Assembly: GCA_001890945.1 (NCBI GenBank)
Contig: MLAX01000001.1
Coordinates: 1,054,001-1,118,000 of the forward strand
Source: Alphaproteobacteria bacterium AO1-B
GTDB taxonomy: Bacteria > Pseudomonadota > Alphaproteobacteria > Rhizobiales > Stappiaceae
DNA: 64,000 bases
Direction: 5' to 3'
The notes under the pieces were generated by a model, which was given only the letters and a program-made list of their open reading frames with translations, made no database searches and was not told the origin of the DNA. The position numbers and the translations under genes were made by a program. Below are positions 7,294 to 15,981 of this stretch, piece by piece. Numbering within the stretch: position 1 is the stretch's first letter; each line of letters opens with the position of its first letter.

Positions 7294-10086
7294 ATGAGTC
7301 TCTACACTGAATATCTCGCCGAGATCGAAACGCGCAAAGAGCAGGGCTTGCATCCCAAGCCAATCGAAGACGGAGCTCTGGTTGCCGAGCTGATCACGCA
7401 GATCAAGGACGCTGGCAACGAACACCGCGACGACTCGCTCAAATTCTTCATCTACAACACCTTGCCAGGAACGACGAGCGCTGCTGGCGTCAAGGCGAAG
7501 TTCCTTAAGGAAATCATTCTGGGCGCGGTCAACGTTCCGGAAATCACACCTGCCTTTGCCTTCGAGCTGTTGTCCCACATGAAAGGCGGCCCGTCCGTGG
7601 AGGTCCTTTTGGATCTCGCCCTTGGCAACGATGAGGCAATCGCGAAGGACGCTGCCGAAGTCCTGAAGACCCAAGTGTTCCTGTATGATGCAGATACCGA
7701 TCGCCTGAAAGAAGCCTATGAGGCCGGCAACGAAATCGCCAAGGACATCCTGGAAAGCTACGCGCGGGCCGATTTCTTTACGAAGCTTCCTGACCTGGAC
7801 GAAGAGATCAAGGTTGTGACCTACATCGCCGCCGAAGGTGATATTTCAACCGACTTGCTTTCGCCGGGTAATCAGGCGCACTCGCGTGCCGACCGTGAAC
7901 TGCACGGCAAGTGCATGATTTCAGAGAAAGCGCAGAAAGAAATCGAAGCGCTGAAGCTGCAGCATCCGGGCAAGCGCGTGATGCTGATTGCCGAAAAGGG
8001 CACCATGGGTGTCGGCTCGTCCCGCATGTCCGGTGTCAACAACGTGGCCCTTTGGACCGGCAAACAGGCAAGCCCATATGTGCCGTTTGTCAACTTTGCT
8101 CCGATTGTTGCCGGCACCAACGGTATTTCTCCGATCTTCCTGACAACAGTCGGCGTGACCGGCGGCATCGGTGTCGATCTGAAAAACTGGGTCAAGAAAC
8201 TCGGCCCGGACGGCAATCCGATACTGAACAACGATGGCAACCCGGTGCTGGAGCAGAAGTATTCTGTCGAAACCGGCACGGTTCTGACCATCAACACGAA
8301 GAAGCAAAAACTTTTCAATGAGGCTGGCGATGAAGAGCTGGTCGACATGTCTTCTTCTTTCACTCCCCAAAAGATGGAGTTCATGAAGGCCGGTGGGTCT
8401 TACGCCATCGTCTTTGGCAAGAAGCTGCAGACATTGGCCGCGGAAACGCTCGGCATCGAAACTCCGCCGGTCTTTGCACCGTCCAAGGAGGTGTCTCACG
8501 AAGGCCAGGGCCTGACTGCCGTTGAAAAGATCTTCAACAAGAACGCAGTCGGCTCCACACCTGGCAAGATTCTTCATGCCGGCTCAGACGTCCGCGTTCG
8601 GGTCAACATTGTCGGCTCGCAGGACACCACCGGTCTGATGACTTCCCAGGAACTGGAAGCCATGGCCGCAACGGTGATTTCTCCGCTCGTCGACGGTGCG
8701 TATCAGTCCGGCTGTCACACAGCATCTGTTTGGGATCTGAAGGCTCAGGCCAACACGCCGCGCCTGATGTCATTCATGCACAAGTTTGGTCTGATCACCG
8801 GCCGTGATCCGAAGAACGTCTACCACCCGATGACGGACGTCATTCACAAGGTGCTGAATGACATCACGGTTGATGACTGGGACATCATCATCGGCGGTGA
8901 CAGCCACACCCGCATGTCCAAGGGCGTTGCCTTTGGCGCGGACTCCGGAACTGTGGCGCTGGCGCTCGCGACCGGTGAGGCGTCCATGCCGATCCCGGAA
9001 AGCGTGAAGGTCACGTTCAAGGGTTCCATGAAGGATCACATGGACTTCCGCGATGTCGTGCACGCAACCCAGGCCCAGATGCTGAAGCAGCATGGCGACA
9101 ACGTCTTCCAGGGCCGCATCATCGAGGTGCATATCGGTACGTTGCTGGCAGACCAGGCGTTCACTTTCACCGACTGGACTGCGGAAATGAAGGCCAAGGC
9201 CTCCATCTGTATCTCCAACGATGAAACCCTGATCGGATCTCTTGAGCTTGCCAAGGGCCGCATCCAGACCATGATCGACAAGGGCATGGACAACGATGCC
9301 AAGGTTCTGCAGGGCCTGATCGACAAGGCAGACAAGCGCATTGGCGAAATCAAGTCTGGCGAAAAACCGGCGCTGACCCCGGATGCCGATGCGAAGTATT
9401 TCGCTGAAGTCGTTGTCGATCTGGATGAGATCGATGAGCCGATGATCGCGGACCCGGACGTCAACAACGCCGATGTTTCCAAGCGGTACACGCACGACAC
9501 GATCCGTCCTGTGTCCTTCTACCACGGCGAAAAGAAAGTCGACCTCGGCTTCGTCGGGTCCTGCATGGTGCACAAGGGCGACATCAAGATCGTTGCTCAG
9601 ATGCTCAAGAACCTGGAAAAGTCGCAAGGCAAGGTCGACTTCAAGGCACCGCTTGTTGTGGCTGCTCCGACCTACAACATCATCGATGAGTTGAAGGAAG
9701 AGGGTGACTGGGACGTTCTGCAGAAGTACTCCGGCTTTGAGTTCAATGACAATGCACCGAAGACTGCAGCCCGGACCGAGTACGAGAACATCCTGTACCT
9801 TGAGCGTCCCGGCTGTAACCTCTGCATGGGCAACCAGGAAAAGGCTGCCAAGGGCGATACCGTTCTTGCCACATCGACCCGCCTGTTCCAGGGCCGTGTG
9901 GTTGCGGACTCCGAGACCAAGAAGGGCGAATCCCTGCTCGCCTCGACACCGGTCGTGGTGCTGTCTGCGATCCTAGGCCGGACACCGACCATGGACGAGT
10001 ACAAGGAAGCGGTTGAAGGCATCAACCTGACCAAGTTCGCTCCGCCGCTGCAGAAGCCGCTGGATTCAAAGTCTGTCCACTTTTAA
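7294..10086 (+). CDS. acnB: Bifunctional aconitate hydratase 2 / 2-methylisocitrate dehydratase
   Basis: AcnB interconverts citrate and isocitrate in the TCA cycle and can act on 2-methylisocitrate. I chose the start at 7294 (MSLYTEYLAEIETRKEQGL) because this is the conserved AcnB N-terminus; the frame is open further upstream but without homology. The 930-residue length matches the family. The N-terminal HEAT-like domain is followed by the swivel domain (KGTMGVGSSRMSGVNN near residues 234-249) and the aconitase core. The [4Fe-4S] ligands are in GFVGSCMVHKGD (about 756) and RPGCNLCMGNQ (about 840). The Shine-Dalgarno is weak. A strong terminator follows the gene. Confidence 0.96.
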   Translation: MSLYTEYLAEIETRKEQGLHPKPIEDGALVAELITQIKDAGNEHRDDSLKFFIYNTLPGTTSAAGVKAKFLKEIILGAVNVPEITPAFAFELLSHMKGGPSVEVLLDLALGNDEAIAKDAAEVLKTQVFLYDADTDRLKEAYEAGNEIAKDILESYARADFFTKLPDLDEEIKVVTYIAAEGDISTDLLSPGNQAHSRADRELHGKCMISEKAQKEIEALKLQHPGKRVMLIAEKGTMGVGSSRMSGVNNVALWTGKQASPYVPFVNFAPIVAGTNGISPIFLTTVGVTGGIGVDLKNWVKKLGPDGNPILNNDGNPVLEQKYSVETGTVLTINTKKQKLFNEAGDEELVDMSSSFTPQKMEFMKAGGSYAIVFGKKLQTLAAETLGIETPPVFAPSKEVSHEGQGLTAVEKIFNKNAVGSTPGKILHAGSDVRVRVNIVGSQDTTGLMTSQELEAMAATVISPLVDGAYQSGCHTASVWDLKAQANTPRLMSFMHKFGLITGRDPKNVYHPMTDVIHKVLNDITVDDWDIIIGGDSHTRMSKGVAFGADSGTVALALATGEASMPIPESVKVTFKGSMKDHMDFRDVVHATQAQMLKQHGDNVFQGRIIEVHIGTLLADQAFTFTDWTAEMKAKASICISNDETLIGSLELAKGRIQTMIDKGMDNDAKVLQGLIDKADKRIGEIKSGEKPALTPDADAKYFAEVVVDLDEIDEPMIADPDVNNADVSKRYTHDTIRPVSFYHGEKKVDLGFVGSCMVHKGDIKIVAQMLKNLEKSQGKVDFKAPLVVAAPTYNIIDELKEEGDWDVLQKYSGFEFNDNAPKTAARTEYENILYLERPGCNLCMGNQEKAAKGDTVLATSTRLFQGRVVADSETKKGESLLASTPVVVLSAILGRTPTMDEYKEAVEGINLTKFAPPLQKPLDSKSVHF

Positions 10087-10133
10087 GCGAGAGAGACAAG
10101 CCGGTTTATCGGCTGACAGATCAAATACGAAAA

Positions 10134-10164
10134 GGGCGGCAGAGATCTCTGCCGCCCCTTTTTT
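10134..10164 (+). terminator. Rho-independent terminator of acnB
   Basis: A perfect palindrome runs from 10134 to 10157, reading GGGCGGCAGAGA on its left arm and the exact complement on its right, followed by C and six Ts (10159-10164). The left flank is A-rich (GAAAA), so it may also stop transcription arriving from the minus strand. Confidence 0.9.
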
Positions 10165-10549
10165 ATGCCTTCCAGTCACCGATGCCATGCCACCACTGAT
10201 TAATCAGGCCCAGACTCAAAGCCGGGTAGGGGGTGCCGGGATCGGGGTCCTCGGGGTGCGGGAGTGCGCCATGTGACTGAAGAACTCTTAGGCTCGTTAG
10301 GAAATCGCGCATGCGGTTTGTAATTTGGCGGATCTCGTCCGGGGTTTTCGTAACAGACCCACTGGTAGGCCGATAAAACTGCTCCCACTGCCGGTAAAGC
10401 GCATGGCCGAGTTCAATAACTTCCTGCTCGCCATGCGGTTCGAGGCCGAGGCACATTTTGATGATTTTGGTTGCTGGGCCTTTGCCGTCTGTGAAACCGG
10501 GTGTCACCGATGGGTCTCTTTTCTGTTCTTTTTCTTGGGTGTCCGACAT
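10163..10549 (-). CDS. Hypothetical protein
   Basis: The 128-residue protein is soluble and acidic to neutral. The first 25 residues are polar and low in complexity (DTQEKEQKRDPS), the middle is helical (EQEVIELGHALYRQWEQFYR), and the tail is rich in Pro and Trp (PYPALSLGLINQWWHGIGDW). I do not recognise a family. Its stop codon overlaps the T-run of the acnB terminator. It lies downstream of the dxs and PpaA-like genes on the same strand, but a 199-bp gap precedes it, so operon membership is unclear. It could be a lineage-restricted gene. Confidence 0.55.
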   Translation of the reverse strand: MSDTQEKEQKRDPSVTPGFTDGKGPATKIIKMCLGLEPHGEQEVIELGHALYRQWEQFYRPTSGSVTKTPDEIRQITNRMRDFLTSLRVLQSHGALPHPEDPDPGTPYPALSLGLINQWWHGIGDWKA

Positions 10550-10748
10550 CTGTCATGCCTGCAGCGTGTAAAACCTGTTGGACGGCAGAGCCTCTCCCTT
10601 TTGAGAACAAAAGGGACATTTTAGAGGCGCTGAGAGTTTTGGTTTGGGACGTTTTGGTTACCTGACAACGTTTGAGTCGCCAAGCAGGCCTTTAGGTGGC
10701 AAAGCTGCCGTTGGGTGAAGCAATGGCTTTTTTCAATTCAGGACGAGA

Positions 10749-11678
10749 TCATCCAACGGCTTGTTCGGCCAACGTGATGGCTTCCAAAGCCGAGAGAGCG
10801 ACGAAATCGGCTCCCATGTTCTGGAAGCTGTCCGGATGCGTGAGGACAGCAGCACCACCAATGACGATCTTGGTCGTGTCGGTCGCTGCTTCCGACCGGC
10901 ACCGTTGAATGGCTTCCATGCAGTCATTGGCCTCTTCAAGACGCCCGACCGACAGACCAAGCATGTCATACGGCCTCGCAGACAAGCGCATATACATTGT
11001 GTCACCGATTTCCATATCGGCGCCGCCATCGACGATCCATCCAAGGTCCCGGAAACACATTCTCACCAGGTTCACACCAAGCGTATGTTTGGTCCCGTGC
11101 GACCGCGCAAGCAAGATCCGTTTGGCCGACGTTGGTACGGATGGCTGAGGCCCGGCATGGGTCAGATGATTGACGATGTTGCTCAACCGTGTTGAAGCCA
11201 CGGCAACCTGCATGAAATCGGCATCATCGGTGCACCAGTAGTTGCCAAGCTCGGTTGCGATCGGGCAAAGCAAGTGTATGGCCAGTGTCTGAAGCGGGAT
11301 ATTGGTCTGGACAAGTTCCTCGATCAGATCCCGGTGGTGGCGTGGGTCCGGGTCGATCAGTGATTTCAGGAACGGCACGCGGTAGGAAATAGCAACATCC
11401 ATGGACGGCATTTGCCGCGCCCGCTCATCCAGTTCGGGATGCAAACGAAGATCTAGACCCGAAACCGGGTTCCCGTTCACAATAAGTTTTTCAGCCTTTG
11501 GATGAAGCGCTCCGACCAAACCGGACACTTGCCCACGCACAGTCGTCTCCAGAACGGTGAGGTCCTGCAGAGACAAATTGGCAGTTTCGTCTGCCTTCAA
11601 CGTCTGGCCATTGCCAGCAAGGTCCGACGGTGTCTGGTTTTTTTCCGTCTGTCGCTCGCTGTCGTTGTTATTGGCCAA
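10749..11678 (-). CDS. Cobalamin (B12)-binding regulator, PpaA/AerR-like paralogue
   Basis: The 309-residue protein has a variable N-terminus, a helical linker (about 85-175) and a C-terminal Rossmann-like B12-binding domain (about 185-309). That domain contains GTKHTLG, whose His198 is in the position of the lower axial cobalt ligand, then GWIVDGGADMEIG and KIVIGGAAVLTHP. This resembles AerR/PpaA, B12-dependent light-responsive partners of CrtJ/PpsR. The start is a TTG preceded by the strong Shine-Dalgarno GGGAGGGGG; the next in-frame ATG would delete the first 89 residues. It lies 124 bp downstream of dxs on the same strand, which has a PpsR-type site upstream. The canonical PpaA is encoded separately next to ppsR. 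Confidence 0.75.
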   Translation of the reverse strand: MANNNDSERQTEKNQTPSDLAGNGQTLKADETANLSLQDLTVLETTVRGQVSGLVGALHPKAEKLIVNGNPVSGLDLRLHPELDERARQMPSMDVAISYRVPFLKSLIDPDPRHHRDLIEELVQTNIPLQTLAIHLLCPIATELGNYWCTDDADFMQVAVASTRLSNIVNHLTHAGPQPSVPTSAKRILLARSHGTKHTLGVNLVRMCFRDLGWIVDGGADMEIGDTMYMRLSARPYDMLGLSVGRLEEANDCMEAIQRCRSEAATDTTKIVIGGAAVLTHPDSFQNMGADFVALSALEAITLAEQAVG

Positions 11679-11802
11679 TTCCCCCTCCCGATGTCTCGGC
11701 CTAGGCGATCCGGCTCCTCCACAGGTAGGATCGTACTATACCAGCAGTCATCCGCCAATTGAGATCATCTATTCGTTGATGAGATATTTGCCCTTGTCGT
11801 TC

Positions 11803-13692
11803 TTACCGGTCCTCCGCATGGTGCGTCCACAAGGGGCGATCTTGTATTCGGGTGGTCCCGCCACCGAGTGTTGCCCGTGTCCCGTGACCCATGCGTGACA
11901 GGGTCACGCGCACGAGATCGGCGATCTGGCGGGCATTCAGCCCAGCTTCATTGTACATTTCCCACGGCGATGCTTGCGAAATGAACGTATCGGGCAGTGT
12001 CATCGTGCGCACGCCGCAGCGTCCATCCAATAGGCCTTGGTCTGCAAGGTGATGCAAAACCAGGGCCCCAAAGCCACCGGTCGCGCCTTCTTCGACTGTC
12101 ACCAGCAACTCATGGGTCTCAACAAGGTCCTCAATCAGCTCCGTGTCGAGTGGTTTGGCAAAGCGGGCATCGGCGACCGTGACGGAGATGCCGAGTGCGG
12201 ACAAAAGCGCTCGGGCTTCTAGGCATTGCTCCAACCGTCCACCGAAAGACAACAGCGCGGCTGTGTGCCCGATGTCGACGATCCGGCCCTTTCCGATCGG
12301 CAGGGCAACCGGTTGAACGGGAAGTTGTGCGCCCGTTCCTTCACCGCGCGGGTACCGGAAAGCGATGGGGCCAAGGTCGTGTTCGGTCGCTGTCTTGACC
12401 ATGTTGACCAGTTCCGCTTCGTCAGCGGCGGCCATGACCGTGAAATTCGGCAAATTTGCCAGGAAACCGATATCAAAGGCTCCGGCGTGGGTCGCGCCGT
12501 CGGCGCCGACAAGACCTGCACGATCAATGGCAAAGCGAACGGGAAGGTTTTGCAAGGCGATGTCATGGACGACCTGATCATAGCCGCGCTGCAGGAAGGT
12601 GGAATAAATCGCGCAGAACGGCCGCCTACCGCTGGCGGCAAGCCCTCCGGCAAACGTCACAGCATGTTGCTCGGCGATCCCGACATCGAAACTGCGATCC
12701 GGAAATTGTTTTCCAAACAGGTCAACACCAGTTCCCTCCGCCATAGCGGCGGTGATGGCGATAACCCGGTCATCCTGCCGGGCTTCCTCAATCAAAGCGT
12801 TGGCAAAGACCTTGGTGTAGCTGGGCGCCTTTGGAACGGACTTTGACTGTTTTCCAGACGGAACGTCGAACTTCGAAACACCGTGATATTTGTCGCTTGC
12901 CGCTTCTGCGTGCACATAGCCGGCCCCCTTGCGTGTGATGGCATGCAAGACAACAGGGCCGGTGCCGTCTTCTTTCAACTGGCGCAATGTCTCCAAGAGA
13001 GTCGGAACATCATGCCCGTCGACGGGGCCATGATAGGCAAATCCCATGTTCTCAAAGAAGCTGCGTTCCCGCTGGACTGTATCGGATTGGGCGAGGGTGT
13101 TGAGATGATCCGATAATGCGCCTGTCGGCGGGGAAATCGACATGTTGTTGTCGTTCAGGATGACGATCATGCGGCTGTTGAGGTGGCCGGCGTTGTTGAA
13201 CCCCTCATAGGCCATCCCGGCTGTCATTGCGCCGTCGCCAATGACACAGACGACATGACCGTCCTTGCCTTCAAGATCCCGAGCAACGGCAAATCCAAGC
13301 CCGGCAGAGATCGATGTGGAGGAGTGGGCAGCCCCGAATGGATCGTACGGACTTTCGCTGCGTTTCGTGAAGCCGGAGAGGCCGTCCTTTTTGCGCAAGG
13401 TCCGCATTCTATCACGCCGGCCGGTCAGGACTTTGTGCGGGTAGCACTGGTGGCTTACGTCCCAAATCAGGGTGTCGTCCGGCGTGTCGAACACTGCGTG
13501 GATGGCGACTGTGAGTTCGACAACGCCAAGACCAGATCCCAGATGGCCGCCGGTTTCTGACACGATATCAATAACATCTGTCCGAAGTTCATCAGCAAGT
13601 TGGGCGAGTTCACCGTCACTGAGGCTTTTCAGGTCTCCTGGCGTGTGGATGGTATCCAGCAATGGGGTTGCGGATGTCCTGTTGGAGCTCAT
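11803..13692 (-). CDS. dxs: 1-deoxy-D-xylulose-5-phosphate synthase
   Basis: Dxs condenses pyruvate and glyceraldehyde-3-phosphate, the first step of the MEP pathway that feeds carotenoids, phytol and quinones. The 629-residue protein shows the thiamine diphosphate motif [18 protein letters not shown]...NDN (about 152-183), the histidine-containing [15 protein letters not shown] near 78 and the transketolase-type segment [18 protein letters not shown] near 345. Length and motifs are standard. Its inclusion beside the PGC, with a PpsR-type site 119 bp upstream, suggests it is coordinated with pigment synthesis. Confidence 0.95.
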   Translation of the reverse strand: MSSNRTSATPLLDTIHTPGDLKSLSDGELAQLADELRTDVIDIVSETGGHLGSGLGVVELTVAIHAVFDTPDDTLIWDVSHQCYPHKVLTGRRDRMRTLRKKDGLSGFTKRSESPYDPFGAAHSSTSISAGLGFAVARDLEGKDGHVVCVIGDGAMTAGMAYEGFNNAGHLNSRMIVILNDNNMSISPPTGALSDHLNTLAQSDTVQRERSFFENMGFAYHGPVDGHDVPTLLETLRQLKEDGTGPVVLHAITRKGAGYVHAEAASDKYHGVSKFDVPSGKQSKSVPKAPSYTKVFANALIEEARQDDRVIAITAAMAEGTGVDLFGKQFPDRSFDVGIAEQHAVTFAGGLAASGRRPFCAIYSTFLQRGYDQVVHDIALQNLPVRFAIDRAGLVGADGATHAGAFDIGFLANLPNFTVMAAADEAELVNMVKTATEHDLGPIAFRYPRGEGTGAQLPVQPVALPIGKGRIVDIGHTAALLSFGGRLEQCLEARALLSALGISVTVADARFAKPLDTELIEDLVETHELLVTVEEGATGGFGALVLHHLADQGLLDGRCGVRTMTLPDTFISQASPWEMYNEAGLNARQIADLVRVTLSRMGHGTRATLGGGTTRIQDRPLWTHHAEDR

Positions 13693-13810
13693 TGCGTTTC
13701 CTCCACCGCATGGTTCCGTCTTTCTGGTGTTGCCAAGCTGTGACCAGCTTCACGTACGACCAGTAGACACTGATGTCGTTAGGGTATTCTCGGGGATCTT
13801 GGTTGATGTG

Positions 13811-13828
13811 TAAACTTTTTTTTACACG
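13811..13828. promoter_or_regulatory. PpsR/CrtJ-type operator between dxs and tspO
   Basis: TGTAAACTTTTTTTTACA fits TGT-N12-ACA with a palindromic TGTAAA/TTTACA frame. A second, imperfect element, GTCAAAGTTGAC, lies at 13850-13861. The rest of the 345-bp divergent gap (13693-14037) shows no gene. The operator could repress dxs (start 119 bp away), tspO (210 bp away) or both. Confidence 0.6.
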
Positions 13829-14037
13829 TGAGGTTCGAAAATATGTCGTCAAAGTTGACAGTTAATGCGGGGCGCGGCACGTTTTTGGGCTCTCATGAGC
13901 AAAGCGGTGGTGGGCTTGTTTTCCTGCCAGGTGCCCTTTAATCCAGTGTGACTGTTCGCAAATGCTCCGCAGTTCGTCATTGCGGAACCCGCGTTTCTAT
14001 CTATTGCAGGGTCTAATCCCCCGGAACGGAGCCTTTG

Positions 14038-14484
14038 ATGGCCATCGCAGTTTTTATTGGTGTCGTTTTTCTGGCTGCGGCCAGTGGTGCCGTGTTCAAA
14101 CCAGGGCCGTGGTACGAGGAGCTGCGAAAGCCGAGCTGGACACCGCCAAACTGGGCTTTCCCGGTGGTCTGGACACTTCTTTACATCATGATCGCCTATG
14201 CTGGCTGGAGTGTCTGGTCCAAGGTTGGTTGGTCGTTGCCGATCGCATTCTGGGCCTTGCAGATCGTGCTCAATGCGGCTTGGTCCTGGTTGTTCTTCGG
14301 ACTGCGGCGCATGGATCTGGCGCTTGTTGATGTCGGTCTTCTCTGGTTGGCAATTGCAGGGTTTATTGTCACTGCGTGGCCTGTTTCACCGATCGCAGCG
14401 CTGCTTTTCGTGCCTTATCTTGCCTGGGTGACAACTGCCGGATTGCTCAATCGAGCCGTCCAGCAACTGAACCCGGAAGTCTAA
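14038..14484 (+). CDS. tspO: TspO/MBR family tryptophan-rich sensory protein
   Basis: The 148-residue, five-helix membrane protein has the TspO hallmarks FKPGPWYEELRKPSWTPPNWAFPVVW (about 23-48) and NAAWSWLFFGLRR (about 81-93). TspO binds porphyrins and in Rhodobacter sphaeroides modulates photosynthesis gene expression in response to oxygen. The ATG at 14038 is chosen over the TTG directly before it because GGAG lies 8 bases upstream. It converges with the minus-strand gene at 14481 and overlaps it by 4 bp. The PpsR-type site in the upstream gap may control it. Confidence 0.92.
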   Translation: MAIAVFIGVVFLAAASGAVFKPGPWYEELRKPSWTPPNWAFPVVWTLLYIMIAYAGWSVWSKVGWSLPIAFWALQIVLNAAWSWLFFGLRRMDLALVDVGLLWLAIAGFIVTAWPVSPIAALLFVPYLAWVTTAGLLNRAVQQLNPEV

Positions 14485-14750
14485 ACACGCAATCGCGTGA
14501 TCAGGTCCCATATGTGGGCGATCAGTGCGAGGCTTAGAAACGACAGCACAAGAAACAGGGCATCGCCGCGCAGGGCAAATCCGAGCGCGGCCATCAGGCA
14601 GCTTCCGGCAAGGACATTGCCGAGCAACAACTTGAATCGCTCGCCAGGTGCGTTCGAAAACCTGCAAAGAACCGCGAACTCTATCCAAAGAAACAGAACC
14701 GCGCCGAACGGCAACCATCCGGACTGTAGCCAGGTCAAAAGCAGGTTCAT
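14481..14750 (-). CDS. Small membrane protein downstream of bchP
   Basis: The 89-residue protein has about three hydrophobic helices (LPFGAVLFLWIEFAVL, LLLGNVLAGSCLMAALGFAL, LFLVLSFLSLALIAHIW). I know no function for it. Its ATG overlaps the bchP stop codon (ATGA), so it is translationally coupled as the last gene of bchG-pucC-like-bchP. The position suggests a role linked to late bacteriochlorophyll synthesis or membrane assembly, but this is only context. Confidence 0.7.
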   Translation of the reverse strand: MNLLLTWLQSGWLPFGAVLFLWIEFAVLCRFSNAPGERFKLLLGNVLAGSCLMAALGFALRGDALFLVLSFLSLALIAHIWDLITRLRV

Positions 14751-15952
14751 TTCTGGCTGGCCGGCAGACCTGCAAGTTGTGCCAGATCCTTGAAGAAGAC
14801 CCGGATATGGCCGAGCGGATCGCGGCGGACCAGACGCTTGTTCAGATAAGATTCCCAGGTCAGGCGCTGGACGTCCGGGTCGGCGCACATCGTCACAAAC
14901 CGCTCCCGCAAACCGTCACTGCGGTACCAGACCGCCTGCATGATGCCAAGAATGAAAAAGATACGGCCATGTTCCGCCATGAACCGGCGCCGGGCTTGGC
15001 GCAAAGCGGATGCTTGGCCGGTCGCAAGGCACTCAGCAACGGCATCGGCACTCAGGTTGCCGCACAGCATTGCGTAGTAGATGCCTTCGCCGGATGATGG
15101 GGCAACGGTGCCAGCGGCATCGCCGGCAAGAAGGACATTCTGTCCGTTGTCCCACCGCCGCATTGGTTTGAGGGGCAGCGGAGCCCCTTCGCGCCGGATC
15201 GTCCGTTGTCCGGTCAACCCTGCACGGTCGCGCAAGTCCGACGTGGCATCCCTGAGATTATGCCCCTTGACCGCGGAGCCGCAGCCGACGGACGTTTGTC
15301 CCCCATGCGGGAAGACCCAGCCATAGAAGTCCGGAGAAATCCGGCCATCATAGACAACATCGCAGCGGTCGCGCTTAAAGGCGTCTGGGTCCGGAGCTTC
15401 CGGGCTTTCCACGATCTCGTGATAGGCAAAAACGTACGGCGGCTTCTTTTTCGCTGGGAACATCAACCGCCTGACAGCGGAATTGGCGCCATCTGCACCA
15501 ATTACCATGCGCGCATTGAGGTGTTCCGCTGTTCCAGGATGCTCTGGATCGGTCCCGTCTACTTTCAGGTCCAGGCTTCCGTTCGACGCTGTGTCCATGC
15601 CAGCCAGCTTGCCTCTGACAAATCGGGCACCCGCCTGTTCAGCCCGGCCGCGCAGATATGGATCAAAGGTTTCCCGGTCGACCATGCCCACAAATCCAAT
15701 ATCGCCAATGCGCATTTCCACCGCATTCCCCGACGGGGCAATGACACGTGCCGCATTGGCCCGGGCCACCAGCAGGTCTTCAGAGATCTCAAAGTCTTTC
15801 AGGGCGCGGGACGGGATTGCCCCCCCACAGGGTTTGATCTTGTTGTCCGGGTCGACCAGAACAACAGAATGACCGGATCGCGCCAAGCGCTCCGCAGCGA
15901 TCGCACCACAAGGACCGCCTCCAATGACAGCAACATCAAAATTCGATTTCAT
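14747..15952 (-). CDS. bchP: Geranylgeranyl diphosphate/geranylgeranyl-bacteriochlorophyll reductase
   Basis: BchP reduces the geranylgeranyl tail of bacteriochlorophyll a to phytyl in three NADPH-dependent steps. The 401-residue protein begins MKSNFDVAVIGGGPCGAIAA, an FAD-binding GxGxxG motif, followed by DPDNKIKPCGGAIPSRAL, typical of the geranylgeranyl reductase family, and a second flavin motif NVLLAGDAAGTVAPSSGEGI near 275. The start at 15952 is chosen because homology begins there; the frame is open further upstream but overlaps the preceding gene. It lies 29 bp after the PucC-like gene and overlaps the next gene by 4 bp. Confidence 0.95.
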   Translation of the reverse strand: MKSNFDVAVIGGGPCGAIAAERLARSGHSVVLVDPDNKIKPCGGAIPSRALKDFEISEDLLVARANAARVIAPSGNAVEMRIGDIGFVGMVDRETFDPYLRGRAEQAGARFVRGKLAGMDTASNGSLDLKVDGTDPEHPGTAEHLNARMVIGADGANSAVRRLMFPAKKKPPYVFAYHEIVESPEAPDPDAFKRDRCDVVYDGRISPDFYGWVFPHGGQTSVGCGSAVKGHNLRDATSDLRDRAGLTGQRTIRREGAPLPLKPMRRWDNGQNVLLAGDAAGTVAPSSGEGIYYAMLCGNLSADAVAECLATGQASALRQARRRFMAEHGRIFFILGIMQAVWYRSDGLRERFVTMCADPDVQRLTWESYLNKRLVRRDPLGHIRVFFKDLAQLAGLPASQK

Positions 15953-15981
15953 TGCAGGCTCCCTGGTGTGAGGTTTTGCGC

